Assembly: GCF_963583255.1 (NCBI RefSeq)
Contig: NC_084819.1
Span: forward strand, 15,655,616 to 15,719,615
Reading direction: 5' to 3'
Origin: Pyrus communis
Lineage: Eukaryota > Streptophyta > Magnoliopsida > Rosales > Rosaceae
DNA: 64,000 bases
Below the pieces are notes generated by a model. The model saw only the letters and a program-made list of their open reading frames with translations. It was not told the DNA's origin and did not search any database. This document shows positions 21,761 through 32,936 of the stretch, piece after piece; within the stretch, counting starts at the first letter, position 1, and each line of letters opens with the position of its first letter. Made by a program: the position numbers and the translations under genes.

Positions 21761-22957
21761 TTAGGCTCATGCGGGCGAGAAGCTCTGTGCATTTGGTTTA
21801 GGGGTAGTAGCGCTTCAAGAACCTGTCGTTGATGGGGCCGATCTTTAAGCCATATTCTACCATGATTAAGTAAGCACCGTTGGTGTAGACTTCTTATATT
21901 AGGTCCATCCCACTTTGATGTGAACTTGCTTTTTGTCTTGTGAGTTGTGATAATAGGCCTTCGTAATGCCAAGACAAGATCTCCAGTTTGAAAAAACCTT
22001 AGGCGGACTTTCTTGTTGAATGCCTTAGATAGCCATACTTGGTAGCTTTCCAAGTGTTGTTGAGCTTCTAGCCTTCTTTCGTCGAGTGCTTCCAACTCTT
22101 GAAGTCGTAGCTTTACGTTTTCCTCTTCAGTTAAGCCTTCTTGTATAGCCATCCTTAGTGAGGGGATTTGACTTTCAAGCGGTAGAACAACTTTCACGCC
22201 ATATACGAGAGGGTGTAGCTTGGGTATGAGTCCTATGTGTCGTCCTATATGCCCAAAGTGCTTCACTTATACATTTGTGTCAGTCTCTCTTTGTTCGGCT
22301 TATTACCTTCTTCAGGAAGTTGCATAACATTTTGTTGAATGCTTCCGCATAACCGTTGGCCGGAGCATTATACATGGAAGACTTGTGTTGCTTGAACTTG
22401 TATTTCTCACAGAGCTCGTCTATGAGCCGGTTGGAGAACTATTTTCCATTGTCGATGATGATGTAGTGAGGCACACCATATCAGTGGATGATATACTCCT
22501 TGATGAAGTGGATGACAGTTTCCTTCTTTAGGATGTAGGCTTCTCCTGCAGATGATTTAGGCATGACTAGTCCCACGATGTCCAATCCCTATTCATCAAA
22601 TGGCCATGAAGCGACCGTAGGGTGTAATAGCTCAGACGGTTGATGTATGAAGTTGGTGTAGAATTGGCAGGCTTGGCAATTTTTGGTGTATTCCAAGCAG
22701 TTCTTTACCATGCTTGGCCAGTAGTAACCTATTCTTTTGAGCTAGAAGTGTAGCTTTGGTCTAGATTGATAGGCTCTGCATACGCCTAGGTGTGTTTCTT
22801 CCATGGCTTGATTGGCTTCTTCCTCACCTAGGCATCTTAGAAGTACTCCTTCAAAACAACATTGATAGAGTGTTTCTTTGTAATAGAGGAAGCGAGGTGT
22901 TCGTTGACGTATTTCATAACGGTGTCCAGGATTGGCTGGAAGCTTTCTGTGCTCCAA
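21761..22957 (-). pseudogene. gypsy integrase pseudogene
   Basis: The minus strand starts with the zinc-binding region (FLYYKETLYQCCFEGVLLRC, then EETHLGVCRAYQSRPK; the expected HxGxCGxH is partly altered). The core domain at about 22260-22680 is broken: a stop follows WPFDE near GLDIVG, IIIDNGK is followed by another stop, and GYAEAFNK carries the catalytic Glu. Part of the core between the first and second catalytic Asp is missing. The C-terminal region (LVYGVKVVLPLESQIPSLRM, then FQTGDLVLALRRPI and KFTSKWDGP) is open from 22266. Integrase would insert element cDNA; here it is dead. Confidence 0.88.
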
Positions 22958-23060
22958 GTCATCAATCAGTGGCTGTCTCCACTTTTCAGTGTCAACTGGA
23001 AGTACTGTGATGACGTTTGTATCATATATCCAGTAGCATTTCAGTGACTAATAGGATCAC

Positions 23061-23660
23061 CTATCTTTGGCAAACTGGCACATCTGTAGCTTCGTCTTCT
23101 CCTAGCGCTATACTTGAGGCTAGGTTAGCGAGAGCGTCCGCCATTTGATTTTCTTTTCTTGGCACATGTTTTAGCGTCACGACCTCGAATTTTTGTAGCA
23201 GTTGAGTTGCTAGCTCAAAGTATGGGACGAAATCATCTTTCCTCACTTCATATTCAGTCAATAGTTGGTTGATTATGATCTTAAAGTCGCCATATACTTC
23301 TAGTGTTGTAATTTCCATGTCGATCTCCATTTAGAGTCTCATGATCAGTGCTTGGTACTCAGTGACGTTGTTGGAGATCCATTTAGGGTATTGTATCTTT
23401 AGAATGAAGCCTGCTCCGATGAGCTTGTCAATTTTAGCCTCAATTTACGGGATGAGCTTGAATCGATAACGTCTTTCAGTTTGCTTTATCAGTCGCGTTC
23501 CAGGTTTGACTGCAAGATGATGCACGACAATGATAGGGTTAAGGCCGGGTATTTCTTTGTAGGTCCAAGCAAAGATGTTTTTGTACTCCGTTAGCAGTTG
23601 GTAGTATTCCTCGACCTCGTATGTACTTAGCAGTGCACTTACGAAGATAGGTTTGGCTCA
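23061..23660 (-). pseudogene. RT N-terminus fused to RNase H (RT core deleted)
   Basis: On the minus strand, the lead-in to reverse transcriptase reads ...GTRLIKQTERRYRFKLIP, a stop, then KIDKLIGAGFILKIQYPKWI. The next residues are already RNase H: SNNVTEYQALIMRL near 23380-23340, then VYGDFKIIINQLL and HVPRKENQMADALANLAS. The palm and finger segments including the YxDD box and the first part of RNase H are absent. The join sits near 23385. A stop also lies near 23333. The product cannot reverse-transcribe. Confidence 0.88.
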
Positions 23661-24200
23661 TCGCTTCTGCCTAAGTTGAGCTCCTTGAGATCATTGACCG
23701 TGGCTTGCCCCCCATACTCGAGTTGTGGTAGTGCTGTAGTGACGTCCTTTTCGGGGATTTCATCTTCTTTATCTTCTTTGATCGTGATGTGGAAGACATC
23801 TTGGACCTCATTTTCAGTGTCACCTTTTTGGGCTTGTTGGCGTGAAGATTGGCCAATGCGGACAACGATGTGCTTCCTTCATTTCAGTTGTCCTTCTGTG
23901 TCAACTTCCAAGGTTGCTTGGCGCTTCATTCTTGAATCGAGCATCGAACGTCATCTTTTTCTGCTAGATCGTCAAGCTTTTCTTCCTTTGGCGTTGTTTT
24001 CCTTTTTCTAGAAGGCTTCTTGGTTTATTCAAGTCTTTCCAAGGCCGATCGTCGCGGAGGAGAGATAGTCGTGTTGCTTTGTTTTTTAGGTTTTGAAAAC
24101 CTTTCAAAAACAGAGATTTAGGGTGTTGGCATGTTAAGCATTTTGAAGACGGAGATTCGGTCTTGACCACCAATGCGATCAAGTGCCGAAATTCTGGGTT
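23661..24200 (-). pseudogene. gypsy pol leader between protease and RT
   Basis: Acidic linker-like sequence with frameshifts. DEIPEKDVTTAPPQLEYGG and NDLKEL appear in one frame around 23670-23780. Such a segment precedes RT in plant Tat/Athila-type polyproteins. No catalytic residue expected. Confidence 0.6.
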
Positions 24201-24204
24201 TTGA

Positions 24205-26414
24205 TCAATTCAACCTATCGAAGACTAACGTTAGAGGGGCAGGTTTAGGCTTCTCTTGATTTTGTTCAACACTCACGTTGATGTGTTGAGCGCTAATGTT
24301 TTTCGATTTGCTTGAAATTTTCATGGGTGTATTTGGTGTGAAGCCAAGTCCAGCTTTGTTGTTGTCAACTCTGTAACCATACTCCTTCAACTTATTTTGA
24401 GTCTCAATGAGGTTAAGTTCTTTGTCGTTGACGGTGTTTGCATTCTTCTTCCCAAGATTTGAAGATGAGGCAAAATCGTACCCAGCCTTTGATATACATT
24501 TGTAGGCATTTGGGTCGAAACCTTCTTCGATCCTCTTGGTTAGAAGAGAGCTTGGTTCCACCCCATTTGGCAGGGGTTTTACGAAACCTTATGGTAGTTT
24601 TGAAACTTTAGCGTTGCCTAGCTATGTCAGAGGTAAAACTGCATTTGTCTTTAGCAGTTTTACATCGTCTTTGTGCAACTATGTATTGGCTTTGCTTGTT
24701 CTAGTTTCAAATGGGGATTGCCCATTCTTTCTTCTCGACATCAGGATGTATCGGAAGACGGGTGTGTTTGGTCCTTTTAAAGGCGTCACATTCTCTTTGG
24801 TTGTTGTGGGCTTAGCAGGCTTATCATCGTCTTTGTTTGAAGATGGCATGGCTTCCTCTTGCTGCTTCTTGGGCACGACTTACCACTTCTGCTTTTTAGG
24901 TACGGCTTTGCCTGTGGATTTGATCTCTTTTGGAAAAGCTTTGTGCACCATGTCTTCATCCATGTAGAACTTGCCATATGTGAAGTGTGATTCAGTTTTG
25001 GTGAATGGCTTGTTGTCGTCTTTTCTCACTTTCACTCATTCTCGGTAGAACTTTAAACACTGGTGAAGGGTGGACGGCACCACTCCATTCTCGTGGATCC
25101 AAGGTCTTCCTAAGAGCAAGCTGTATGAAGTTCTTGCATCAATCACATGGAATATTGTGTTTGATTTGAGTTCGCCAGTGGTCATTTCCCCTCGGATCAT
25201 GCCCATCGTTCTTTGTCCTCCTTGGTTAAAACCTTGGATTATAAGGTAGCTTTAGGATAGTTCATCCACCTTGATGCTGATTATGGTCATTGTTAACTTT
25301 GGCATGATGTTTATGGCCGATCCACCATCCATAAGCATGTGGTTAACTTTGTGCTCCCTTACGTACCCAGAGACGAAGAGATGACGGTTATAAAGCTTTG
25401 ATCCCAACATCAAGTCTTCGTCGGTGAAGTTGATTACGTCATGAACGGCACAACATGTGGTGTATTCATGTGGTCAAAGCTTTAAGCCTTCGTCTTTGCT
25501 TTCTTGCACTTCGTGGTCATTGGGACTAGCCAAGACTGCTACTAGTGCTTTTCGCATCTTCTTGGGCAATTGCAACGCCTTCTCGATGCTAAAGTGTGTT
25601 GGCAGGCCTTCTTTAGGCATGTTCCTCGACGTGGATAGCTTTGCCTTTTGAGGGCTCTTCTATCTTTATTTCAACCATGTGACAGGTAGTGGCAGTGCAC
25701 TGTTGGAAGAAATCCTTTGGGAAGTACTCGTGCAACGAGACGGGAATGTGTGGCTCCTACTCCATAGGTTCCCTTACGTATGTGGGCTTAGCAACTCTTA
25801 CGTTTCTTTTAGGCTTCCTATTGTTGCAGCGACAATGCTTTCTCCCTTGTTCCACCTTTGGTCGTGTGGCTTGTGGTTTTGTCTTCCTCGTTTTTTTGGA
25901 GGTCACCAATGTCCACCCTTCTTTCTTGTCGGTAGGTGCATTTTGGTTGCTTGCCCCCAACGAAAGTTATGCAAAAGTTGCAGTTCTATCTTCCAAGTCG
26001 AGTTCAATTTGCCCTTGTTGTGCCAGCTTCATGATGAGCTCCTTGAGGATAAAGCATTTGCCAACAAGATGACTCACGATATGATGGTATTTGCAGTACC
26101 TTATATCGTTAACACGATTCATCTCTTCGGGTCGCTTACATTCAAGTAGCTCGATCACTTTCTTTTCCAGCAAATCGTCTAACATTGTTGCCACGTCAAA
26201 GTAAAAAAAAATGGTACGTATTCTGCTCCAGTTCCCTAAAGGAGTTTTTGTACCTGTCTTGGGTGTAAGAAGTCTCACCTCTCTTCATCTCATTCGTTTT
26301 ATTCTTGGAAGAGATCTTCATGGGTGTGGAGGAGGTCTTGATGGGGGTAGTATGGACGGCAAAAGCTTCATTGGCGGGCTTTTTCCCAGTCTTGTTTACT
26401 TTTGGGGTAAACAC
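24205..26414 (-). pseudogene. gypsy gag C-terminus and protease, broken
   Basis: From right to left: a gag segment (EEMNRVNDIRYCKYHHIVSH, then KCFILKELIMKLAQQGQIEL, about 26180-25990) resembling the C-terminal gag of plant gypsy elements; a low-complexity region; the protease region (about 25480-25080) with MDGGSAINI at about 25340-25315, where DGGS is the aspartic protease active-site form in this lineage, and LLLGRPWIHENGVVP near 25110; then a Lys/Ser-rich linker. Stops and frame changes occur throughout. Confidence 0.8.
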
Positions 26415-26783
26415 TTTATCCTTTTTGAAGTCGGTGATCAGCTCATTCTTCCCATGATTGGCAATACTCAGCTATATGTCGTGGGATTGAGTTACCAACT
26501 CCTCAAATGTTCTCAGCTTTATGCGTTAGAGGATGTAATGTAGCCCGCAATGCATGCCTTGAACACACATCTCAATGGTGGAGGTTTTAGAAAGCCGATC
26601 TTTGCAATCCAAACTTAATGAACGCCATTTATTGATCTAGTCGACGACATGTTTGTTTTTCCACTACTTTGTACTTGTCAGCTGCAGCATGCTTACAGTG
26701 CGGTGGGTGCTGTAGAAGCGGTTAAGGAATTCCCCTTCAAGCTAATCCCAGCTTTTTATGGATTCAGGCTCGAGGTTGGTATA

Positions 26784-27624
26784 CTAGTCAAAGGCGTTAC
26801 CTTTCAGTAAGCGCACGAATTGCTTGACGAGGTAGTCTCCCTCCGTCCCAGCGTTGTTGTAGGTTTTAATGAAATGGGCAATATGTTGTTTAAGATTGCC
26901 CTTTCCATCGAATTGCATGAATTTGGGCAGCTGATAAACCCTTGGCATCCTCAAGGCGTCAATCTTTTTGAAGTAGGGCTTTGAGTACAGCACAGAGTCA
27001 TGCGAGCTTCCTTCGTACTGCACCTTGATGGTGTTTGCGATCATCTCTTGTAGTTGTTGGATAGAGAGATCCCATGAATGTCACAGCTTGGTCCACCTCT
27101 AGCTTCTTCTTGGCCTTTTCCATTAGAGGCTCCTCTTCCTCGTCGATTTCTTTCTTTTGCGGATAGACTTTTGGGTCATGGTTAGTTTTTTCGTCATGCT
27201 ACATGTCCAGACAGTTGACGAGTGCAACAATCTGCAAGTCCTTCTCTTCCATGGTCCTTGTCAGCCTTGTAATTGCTTCGTTCATTTGGGCCAGCTGCTC
27301 CTCGATCTAAGTTGCCCCAGTAGTCATAACTTGCATAGCTACGGGATGCGAGCTGCTACTTGAGTCGGCATCGGAAGTCAAAGACTCGGAGTACCTCCTT
27401 GGGCTTTCTTCCCTTGGTGCCCTTAGCAAGGCCAAGGTGATCACAAGCACGTACCTCGGGTGCTCTTGCTCATTTGGCATGTTAGATGTAAAGGTGGAAG
27501 GTATGGTAGAGAGAGCTCTTGCCTTGCTTCGGGTTGTGATGCCTAAAGTGCCACAACTTGCTGCAAGGATGTTCTTATTCTTTGCGTTGGTAGTGGGAAC
27601 AACTTGATCTTTTCTTGATGCCAT
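26784..27624 (-). pseudogene. gypsy gag N-terminal region
   Basis: The probable start is the ATG at 27624 (MASRKDQVVPTTNAKNKN), ~67 nt after the 5' LTR. This frame runs to 27307. After a stop-interrupted stretch, the retrotransposon gag domain appears at 27044-26784 (KPYFKKIDALRMPRVYQLPK, then FDGKGNLKQHIAHFIKTYNN and LVKQFVRLLKGNAFD). Gag would form the particle shell. Not intact. Confidence 0.85.
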
Positions 27625-27668
27625 TTGTGCTTCTTGCGAATTTGAAGACAAAGATGAGAGGCATAGAC

Positions 27669-27686
27669 GTCCCACTAGGCGTGCCA
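27669..27686 (-). other. Primer-binding site of gypsy element
   Basis: On the minus strand, TGGCACGCCTAGTGGGAC begins 4 nt after the 5' LTR end. Starting TGG (complement of a tRNA CCA end) in this position is diagnostic of a primer-binding site. I do not assign the tRNA. Confidence 0.75.
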
Positions 27687-27690
27687 AATT

Positions 27691-28282
27691 TGTAAACACG
27701 AAAATTCTGTAACAAATGAAATGAGAACACGTGTACAAAGTAGATTTGTATTAATTGAAATTTGTAGGGTTACAATCTCTGTTTACAACTTTCCTCTTAT
27801 TCAGTCTTCAAATTTGATGTAGATGCCTAGGCTGTTGATCCAAGGGTCGTGATGACTTGATCTCGGACGAACGATTAAACAATTGCTTTAAGTTTTGAGC
27901 TTGAAACAATGCGTGGATAGTCTTCACCTCAAGGATTGTGTGACCTGCGGCAAATGTGACGTTGATGCAGGATTTTGTTGATTCAAGGGTCTTGGCGACT
28001 GGATCTTGAATCGAACGTCGTTACAAGTTTTGAGCTTACAACAAAGTCTTGAAGGAATCGGCACAAGTGCTTGTTGATTGTTCAAGGGAATGCTTCGGCT
28101 TTGGTCATAAGAAAGCTTCGGCTTTGGTTGTGCGTTCTTTGAAGAGAGCTTTAGCAGTGTATTAGTCTTCAAAGAATTGTTCCACATGTCATTGATGACT
28201 TGTCCATTTTTGATGAGTCATACACCATGTGGAGTTTTGTGATGCATCATTTACATGCAACGAAATTTACAATATGTCTACA
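27691..28282 (-). repeat. 5' LTR of gypsy element (short form)
   Basis: 592 bp. It is collinear with 18654-19634 but lacks ~390 bp: the sequence passes directly from CAAAGAATTGT to TCCACATGTCATTGATG near 28180. Many substitutions separate the two LTRs, so the insertion is not recent. Confidence 0.92.
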
Positions 28283-30450
28283 ATAAAATTTCGCAATTTT
28301 TTTAATTTTAAGCTATTCAAATTGGTTTTTAAGTAGGAATGAAACTACCGGTTAAATAAAGATTATTAATTACTAACCAAATTCACATCTGTGTACATTA
28401 ATCTATTAAGTAGGTAACTTATCAATTTTTTTGGGGGGATTTTGTGTACAGGTGATGTGTTGGAACCAGCGATGCAAGGTTGAGATCTGATAAGTCGAGC
28501 AGGGTTTGTTTCTCGAATCACATTCATTAGTTATATTATTAATGTGCTTCGGTAAGGGTTTTCAATATTAGTTTAAATAACTATACTACTTTTGTAGCGT
28601 AGGCATGCGTAAGAAAACTCCAAATTGTAATACAGGATCTTAGGGATGTGTGTTTTGTGTTTTGATAAGTCAGTGCTAGAATACGAGCTGCTGCGTCCGG
28701 TTTGGATACGTGTCTAAGGTGGTACCCCCATTTCAAGGCAAATGAGAACGCTTGACTATGGTAACCTAATAGCTTTCTTTGTTGTTTTTCCTTAATGGAT
28801 TATCGATTCCATGCTTTTTTACTGAGTTTTTAGCTCTGGATATTTTGCGTTTCACAGTGAATCTTTATTTGTTGTTGGGTTGCTAAAAGCAAGCAAAACC
28901 TATAAAATTGGCCTTTCGGTATCTGTTTGGGTTTTGTTTTTGTCTTAATATACTGGATAAACTTTGTTATGACAATCTTAATCAACAGTTGGATGACGCA
29001 TGTATTGGTTATATTTGTAGAACTCAATGAATACCTTTTATCTTAAACTTATATCAAGTATTCGTATTTAGTAATATCCATTTGACTTGGGGACTTTATT
29101 TTCTCAGAAAGAATGATATTTTATTTAATTATTTAATTATTATCAAAAAGGATTCATATAAAGTTGAAGCTTAATGTATGAGAAAGAGAGAGGCAGATTA
29201 CGTGTTGAATGGCATCATGAAAATTGTTCACACAATATCATGAAAGAGCACTCAACCTATCTTCTGAAGTTCTCCCAGATCATACATACAAAACAAACAT
29301 ATCAAACAAACAAAATAAAAACAAAACAAGCAGTAGTCACCTTTTTGTTTTCGTAACCTTTGGCCGGTACAGTAACCGTAACGTTTCTGGGTGCCTACTC
29401 CGTCAATAATTGCTTTAGTCACCGTGCAGTTATGAATAAAGGGATGCTGACATAACTGTTGCCTCCTTGTCACGATTAATTCCAGTTCGTTACATACAGA
29501 AAATAAAAAAAGATTGAGAAACTTTGAAGGAGAAGAAAAGGCTTTGAAGGCAAAAGCTAGAAATGGAGGTGTGTGTGTACTGTGAGCTATCAACCGGAAA
29601 GGGAAAGCAAAAGAATAAGCACAGAGAGAGAGAGAGAGAGAGAGATGGGGTTTAAATATGAGACTAGAATTCTCTCTCCTTCTCTTTTCATCATCTTTCA
29701 TCCTTTCCTGAGAGAGAGATGGGGTTTAAATATGAGACTAGAATTCTTTATCCTCCTCTTTTTATCTTCCTTCATCTTTTCCTCTCACATTCTATATTTG
29801 GTCTTTCTTTTTCTATAAAAAATTAATATAAAATGTTAACATGACTTAACCGTGACCGTTCAAATAGGAGGGGAGGGAAGGAGAGGGAAAAAAAGAGGAG
29901 AGAAAATCCTACTCCTTAAATATGAGGGCAGGAGAGGAAGCAAAAGCAAGACTTGTAATAAATGGTAATTAATGGAGTGAAAAATGTCATTGTTGGGTCA
30001 AATGCACTCACATTTTCTCTTAATTTCAATTACGGAAAATAATAATGTTTATGCATTATGGTACGAATTCGATCTCCACTGATTCCTTTCTCCCTCTAAT
30101 ATTTAACATTTAATCCACTAACGTTATCGTTTGTCTAAAAAAAATATTTTATACAACAATGTATTTATACACTAAAAAGGAACGAATAAATTAGTTGCGA
30201 ACTTGTCACTCCTAAAATTTGAATCCAAGACCTCTTGTAAAAAAAATATTATTGAATAATATTACTAAGGGACAAACATCTTTTCCTTTACTGACGTGTC
30301 TTATACTTAAGGAACAATAGAAGAGTCGCACCATCCACAATATATGGGGTGCAGAGTGATAAATGGTGGTGAAGAAAATGACATTGTTTGGTACCCCTTT
30401 TTTATTTTATTTTATTTTTTTTTTTTTGAACGGAGACATTGTTTGGTACT
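28283..30450. repeat. Segmental duplicate A, right of the gypsy insertion
   Basis: Collinear with 57514-59260. It starts ATAAAATTTCGC and shares GGATGACGCATGTATTGGTTA, AAGAGCACTCAACCTATCTT, CTTTAGTCACCGTGCAGTTA and GTCATTGTTGGGTCAAATGC. A third partial copy is at 59648-60650. Differences include an extra ~150 bp at about 28605-28755 here and ~120 bp missing near 28565 relative to 57805-57930. Short open frames occur but are not conserved as protein, so I do not call a gene. A (GA)n run sits at 29620-29645. Confidence 0.85.
28714..28740 (-). other. Isolated gypsy-like polypurine tract
   Basis: GTCTAAGGTGGTACCCCCAT and TTCAAGGC closely match the LTR/polypurine junction at 19628-19653 (16 of 17 bases over TACCCCCAxTTCAAGGC). 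It lies inside the ~150-bp stretch that is missing from the paralogous segment at 57.96 kb. It could be a scrap of a related gypsy element. Confidence 0.4.
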
Positions 30451-30949
30451 AAATAGCCCAAATGCAGTCACTTTCCTTCGCTACTCTCTCTAGTCCACTT
30501 TGGAGTACTAGAGGTTGAGGGAGGGGCAAGTTGAAAACGTGTCGCATTTGAGATAATTCAACACTTCGGAATTTTGAGATTGCTTTATAGATAAATGATC
30601 TTCAAATGAAAATTAAGAAATTGAATGATTTTAATTAAGAAATTTATATGGTAAATATATGTTATAAGCAAATTGGGTAATATGTGCATTCCCCATCGGA
30701 AAAAAAAATAGAAATCCCATTTTCTCTTTTTACGTTTATTTATTTATTTTAACATATTGATTGGGCAAATTAAAAGAGAATAAATGTATAAAGACGTCAC
30801 TTAGTACTATGGTAACGTGAAATGCAGATATTTATGATTCCATACGAACAATTTTGCAAAACCACAAGGCTTAAATAAAATCACAAGGCTTAAAAATCAT
30901 CGCAATCAACTTGTGGAGAAAGCCACAAGGCTTAAAAGTCACATAGTAA

Positions 30950-31110
30950 TACCTATTGAACAGTTTTGCAAAACTACAGTTTGAATAGCGAATAGAATCC
31001 CTTTCCATTTGGCTTTTTACCAAACTTAGGACTAAAAAAATGTGAGCATTTTTGCTCACCACCATAAACTATGATGTATGGTCGTCATTCTATTTCTCAC
31101 TGTTAAATGA
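30950..31110. repeat. Local duplicate of 34665-34790
   Basis: Shared phrases CAGTTTTGCAAAACTACAGT, GAATAGCGAATAGAATCCC and TTTGGCTTTTTACCAAA. This is the left end of a segmental pair that continues through 31690-33000 and 34830-42600. Confidence 0.8.
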
Positions 31111-31304
31111 GTTTGAATTTCGAGATTCGTGTAGTGGACAGACATAAATCTCTAAATTCAAATTCATCTAATGGTGGTAGATAGAGTGGTGAACATTATC
31201 ACCACTTAAGGTGGTGAGCAAAATTACACTAAAAAAGAATTCACGTCTTCGTGAACAGCGAATAGAACTAACAATTAAATGCCATGCTAATTTCACCTTT
31301 CCTT

Positions 31305-31505
31305 CTCGTTTAATCTCTACTAATTAATAAAACACTCATTGTCAACCAAAACTCTATAAAACTACCAGTTTAACCCTCTAATTAAAACATAACATGAATA
31401 AGAAATATGGGGCAGAAATGTAATTTCACACAACCAAATTTTGTGTTTTTTTTTTTCAAAACCTCATCTACATGTAATCCAAATATATCTCTAATTTTAA
31501 AAATA
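31305..31505 (-). repeat. Inverted copy of dispersed repeat 11140-11335
   Basis: The reverse complement matches 11140-11335, including CTCTACTAATTAATAAAACA (complement of the right end there) and CCTCATCTACATGTAATCC. A T tract of ~11 bases interrupts at the same relative position. Confidence 0.75.
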
Positions 31506-31767
31506 AAAATAAATAAAAATAAATAACTTCCCACTTCCACATTCTCTATCACTCCCTACCTCTCTCCTTCTATTTCAAAAACAAAAATAAAAATTATTAT
31601 CACACACTTTATGTGCGCCCATATGCTAGTATATATGAATATAGTCGGTAAAGTTCGTATATGCCAAAATATGCGAAATTTCTAACACATGGAACGAATA
31701 TTAGAATTATTTTGTTTCGTAACTTCTTCTTGCCAGTTACTCTTGTGAGATTGTGAGTAAGAGATTA

Positions 31768-32664
31768 AGGGTGAGTTTGTTTGATGCTATTAAATGTGAC
31801 TGGCTTAAGAGACTACAGTCCCATGTTCGGTGAAAGTTGGGATTAAAGTAAATGAGACTAGCTACGACTCGATCGGACTACGACCCTCGCTAACACATCA
31901 CTACGAATCCCGTGCTCCACCATGGGATTGCTAAGACCCCCTATAATCCTGTCTTCTGCATCATCTGCTACTGCGCACCCCGTCACCCAAATCAACCTCA
32001 TCGCCAAATCCAACACCTCGCCAACGCCTCGTGTTGGAAATTTTCTTGCCTGCCGATTTCCAATATGTTGAGAAAAAACCCAAAAACCCTAGAACCCCAA
32101 ATTGAAATAAAAAATATGAACAGACATAAATCGTAGCCCAACATGTCAAGAAGATGTTCAGCTTGACGAGATTGGGGCTTTTGCAATTGAATTGATTACT
32201 TCAAAATGATGTTTAGTTGTGCTCTATCAACAGTTATTCCTATTCTTCTCTAAATCCTTATCTGAACCTTGTCTCGAAATTGACCATAGTTATCCTGCAA
32301 AACATCTACAAACAAATTACTAACACATCTTGAAGAGATTGGGGCTTTTGCAACCAAATCACACTAGATGATTGGATTCCATTGAAGAGATTGGAGATGG
32401 TGGTTCGGATTTTTGGAAGCAGAGAAAAGAAAAGGTTAATATCAGTGAAGCAGAACAGCAGAGAATAGCTTTTGTGAATGCAATGAGATAAAAAAATGAA
32501 ATAAAAAAAATTATAAAAGTGATTAAAAATAGCAAAATATTTAATTCGACACTGCATCAAACACTTTATTATTCTTATTCTGCTTAGTCCAAACCAAGTC
32601 AGTCCAGCTTAGTCCCTAAAGCTAATTCAGTCCGAGATAATCCGGTGCAACGAACGCACCTTAA
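31768..32664. mobile_element. Non-autonomous hAT-like element
   Basis: 897 bp, flanked by the perfect 8-bp duplication AGAGATTA (31760-31767, 32665-32672), the hAT signature length. Ends are imperfect inverted repeats: GGGTGAGTTTGTTTGATGC on the left, and reverse-complemented right end AAGGTGCGTTCGTTGCACC. No transposase is recognisable. The middle (31860-32160) is less AT-rich with short open frames that I cannot assign. It contains two copies of GAGATTGGGGCTTTTGCAA (about 32169 and 32335). Confidence 0.82.
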
Positions 32665-32763
32665 AGAGATTAAGGCCGGCTTTACATAATTCAATTGACG
32701 CAGAAAAGTCTTATCAAAAGAGGAATAATGGTCCTTGTTATATTAAGATTGTATTAATTATGG

Positions 32764-32936
32764 GACATGGATCCTCTCCGGATCCATGTATCCTAATCCG
32801 GACTGTTGAAATTTGATCTAATGACTAAAGTTATTATAATTTTTAAAGTAGGCATTTGTTTGTAACCATTTGATCAAATTTCAACGCCCAAATACATAGA
32901 TTTGGTAGATCAAGATACATGGATCCAGAGAGGACC
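32764..32936. mobile_element. MITE with GGATCC termini
   Basis: 173 bp with inverted arms (CTCTCCGGATCCATGTATC on the left; reverse complement of right end CTCTCTGGATCCATGTATC) and central arms TGAAATTTGATC. It is flanked by ATTATGG (32757-32763, 32937-32943). The paralogous site at 42193-42205 reads ATTATGG once, so this is a clean insertion. Confidence 0.85.

Larger units (their letters stand above)
18654..28282 (-). mobile_element. Ty3/gypsy LTR retrotransposon lacking RT core
   Basis: LTRs at 18654-19634 and 27691-28282 both begin TGTAAACACGAAAATT and end TCTACA. They are flanked by a perfect 5-bp duplication ATAAA (18649-18653, 28283-28287). The paralogous site at 57.5 kb reads ATAAA once, so the boundaries are certain. 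Coding order on the minus strand is gag, protease, truncated RT, RNase H, integrase, typical of Ty3/gypsy. There is no chromodomain, and the long 3' non-coding region suggests a Tat/Ogre-like lineage (uncertain). The RT catalytic region is deleted and the frames carry stops. 9629 bp. Confidence 0.95.
30451..31767. other. AT-rich spacer
   Basis: No gene recognised. It contains a short triple repeat of CACAAGGCTTAAA (30863, 30882, 30923). The stretch 30590-30690 is related to 44510-44600 (ATCTTCAAATGAAxATTAAGA). The stretch 30950-31110 is duplicated at 34665-34790, and 31305-31505 holds the inverted dispersed repeat. Confidence 0.5.

Noticed and set aside
23676..26149. Plus-strand frames of 111-156 residues in the gypsy interior
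   Set aside because: Reverse-strand shadows of gag-pol; the minus strand gives recognisable gag, protease and RNase H motifs.
29573..29818. 81-residue frame in duplicate A with two copies of MGFKYETRI-like sequence
   Set aside because: It results from a short direct repeat (GAGATGGGGTTTAAATATGA twice) and a GA run; the other copies do not keep the frame.
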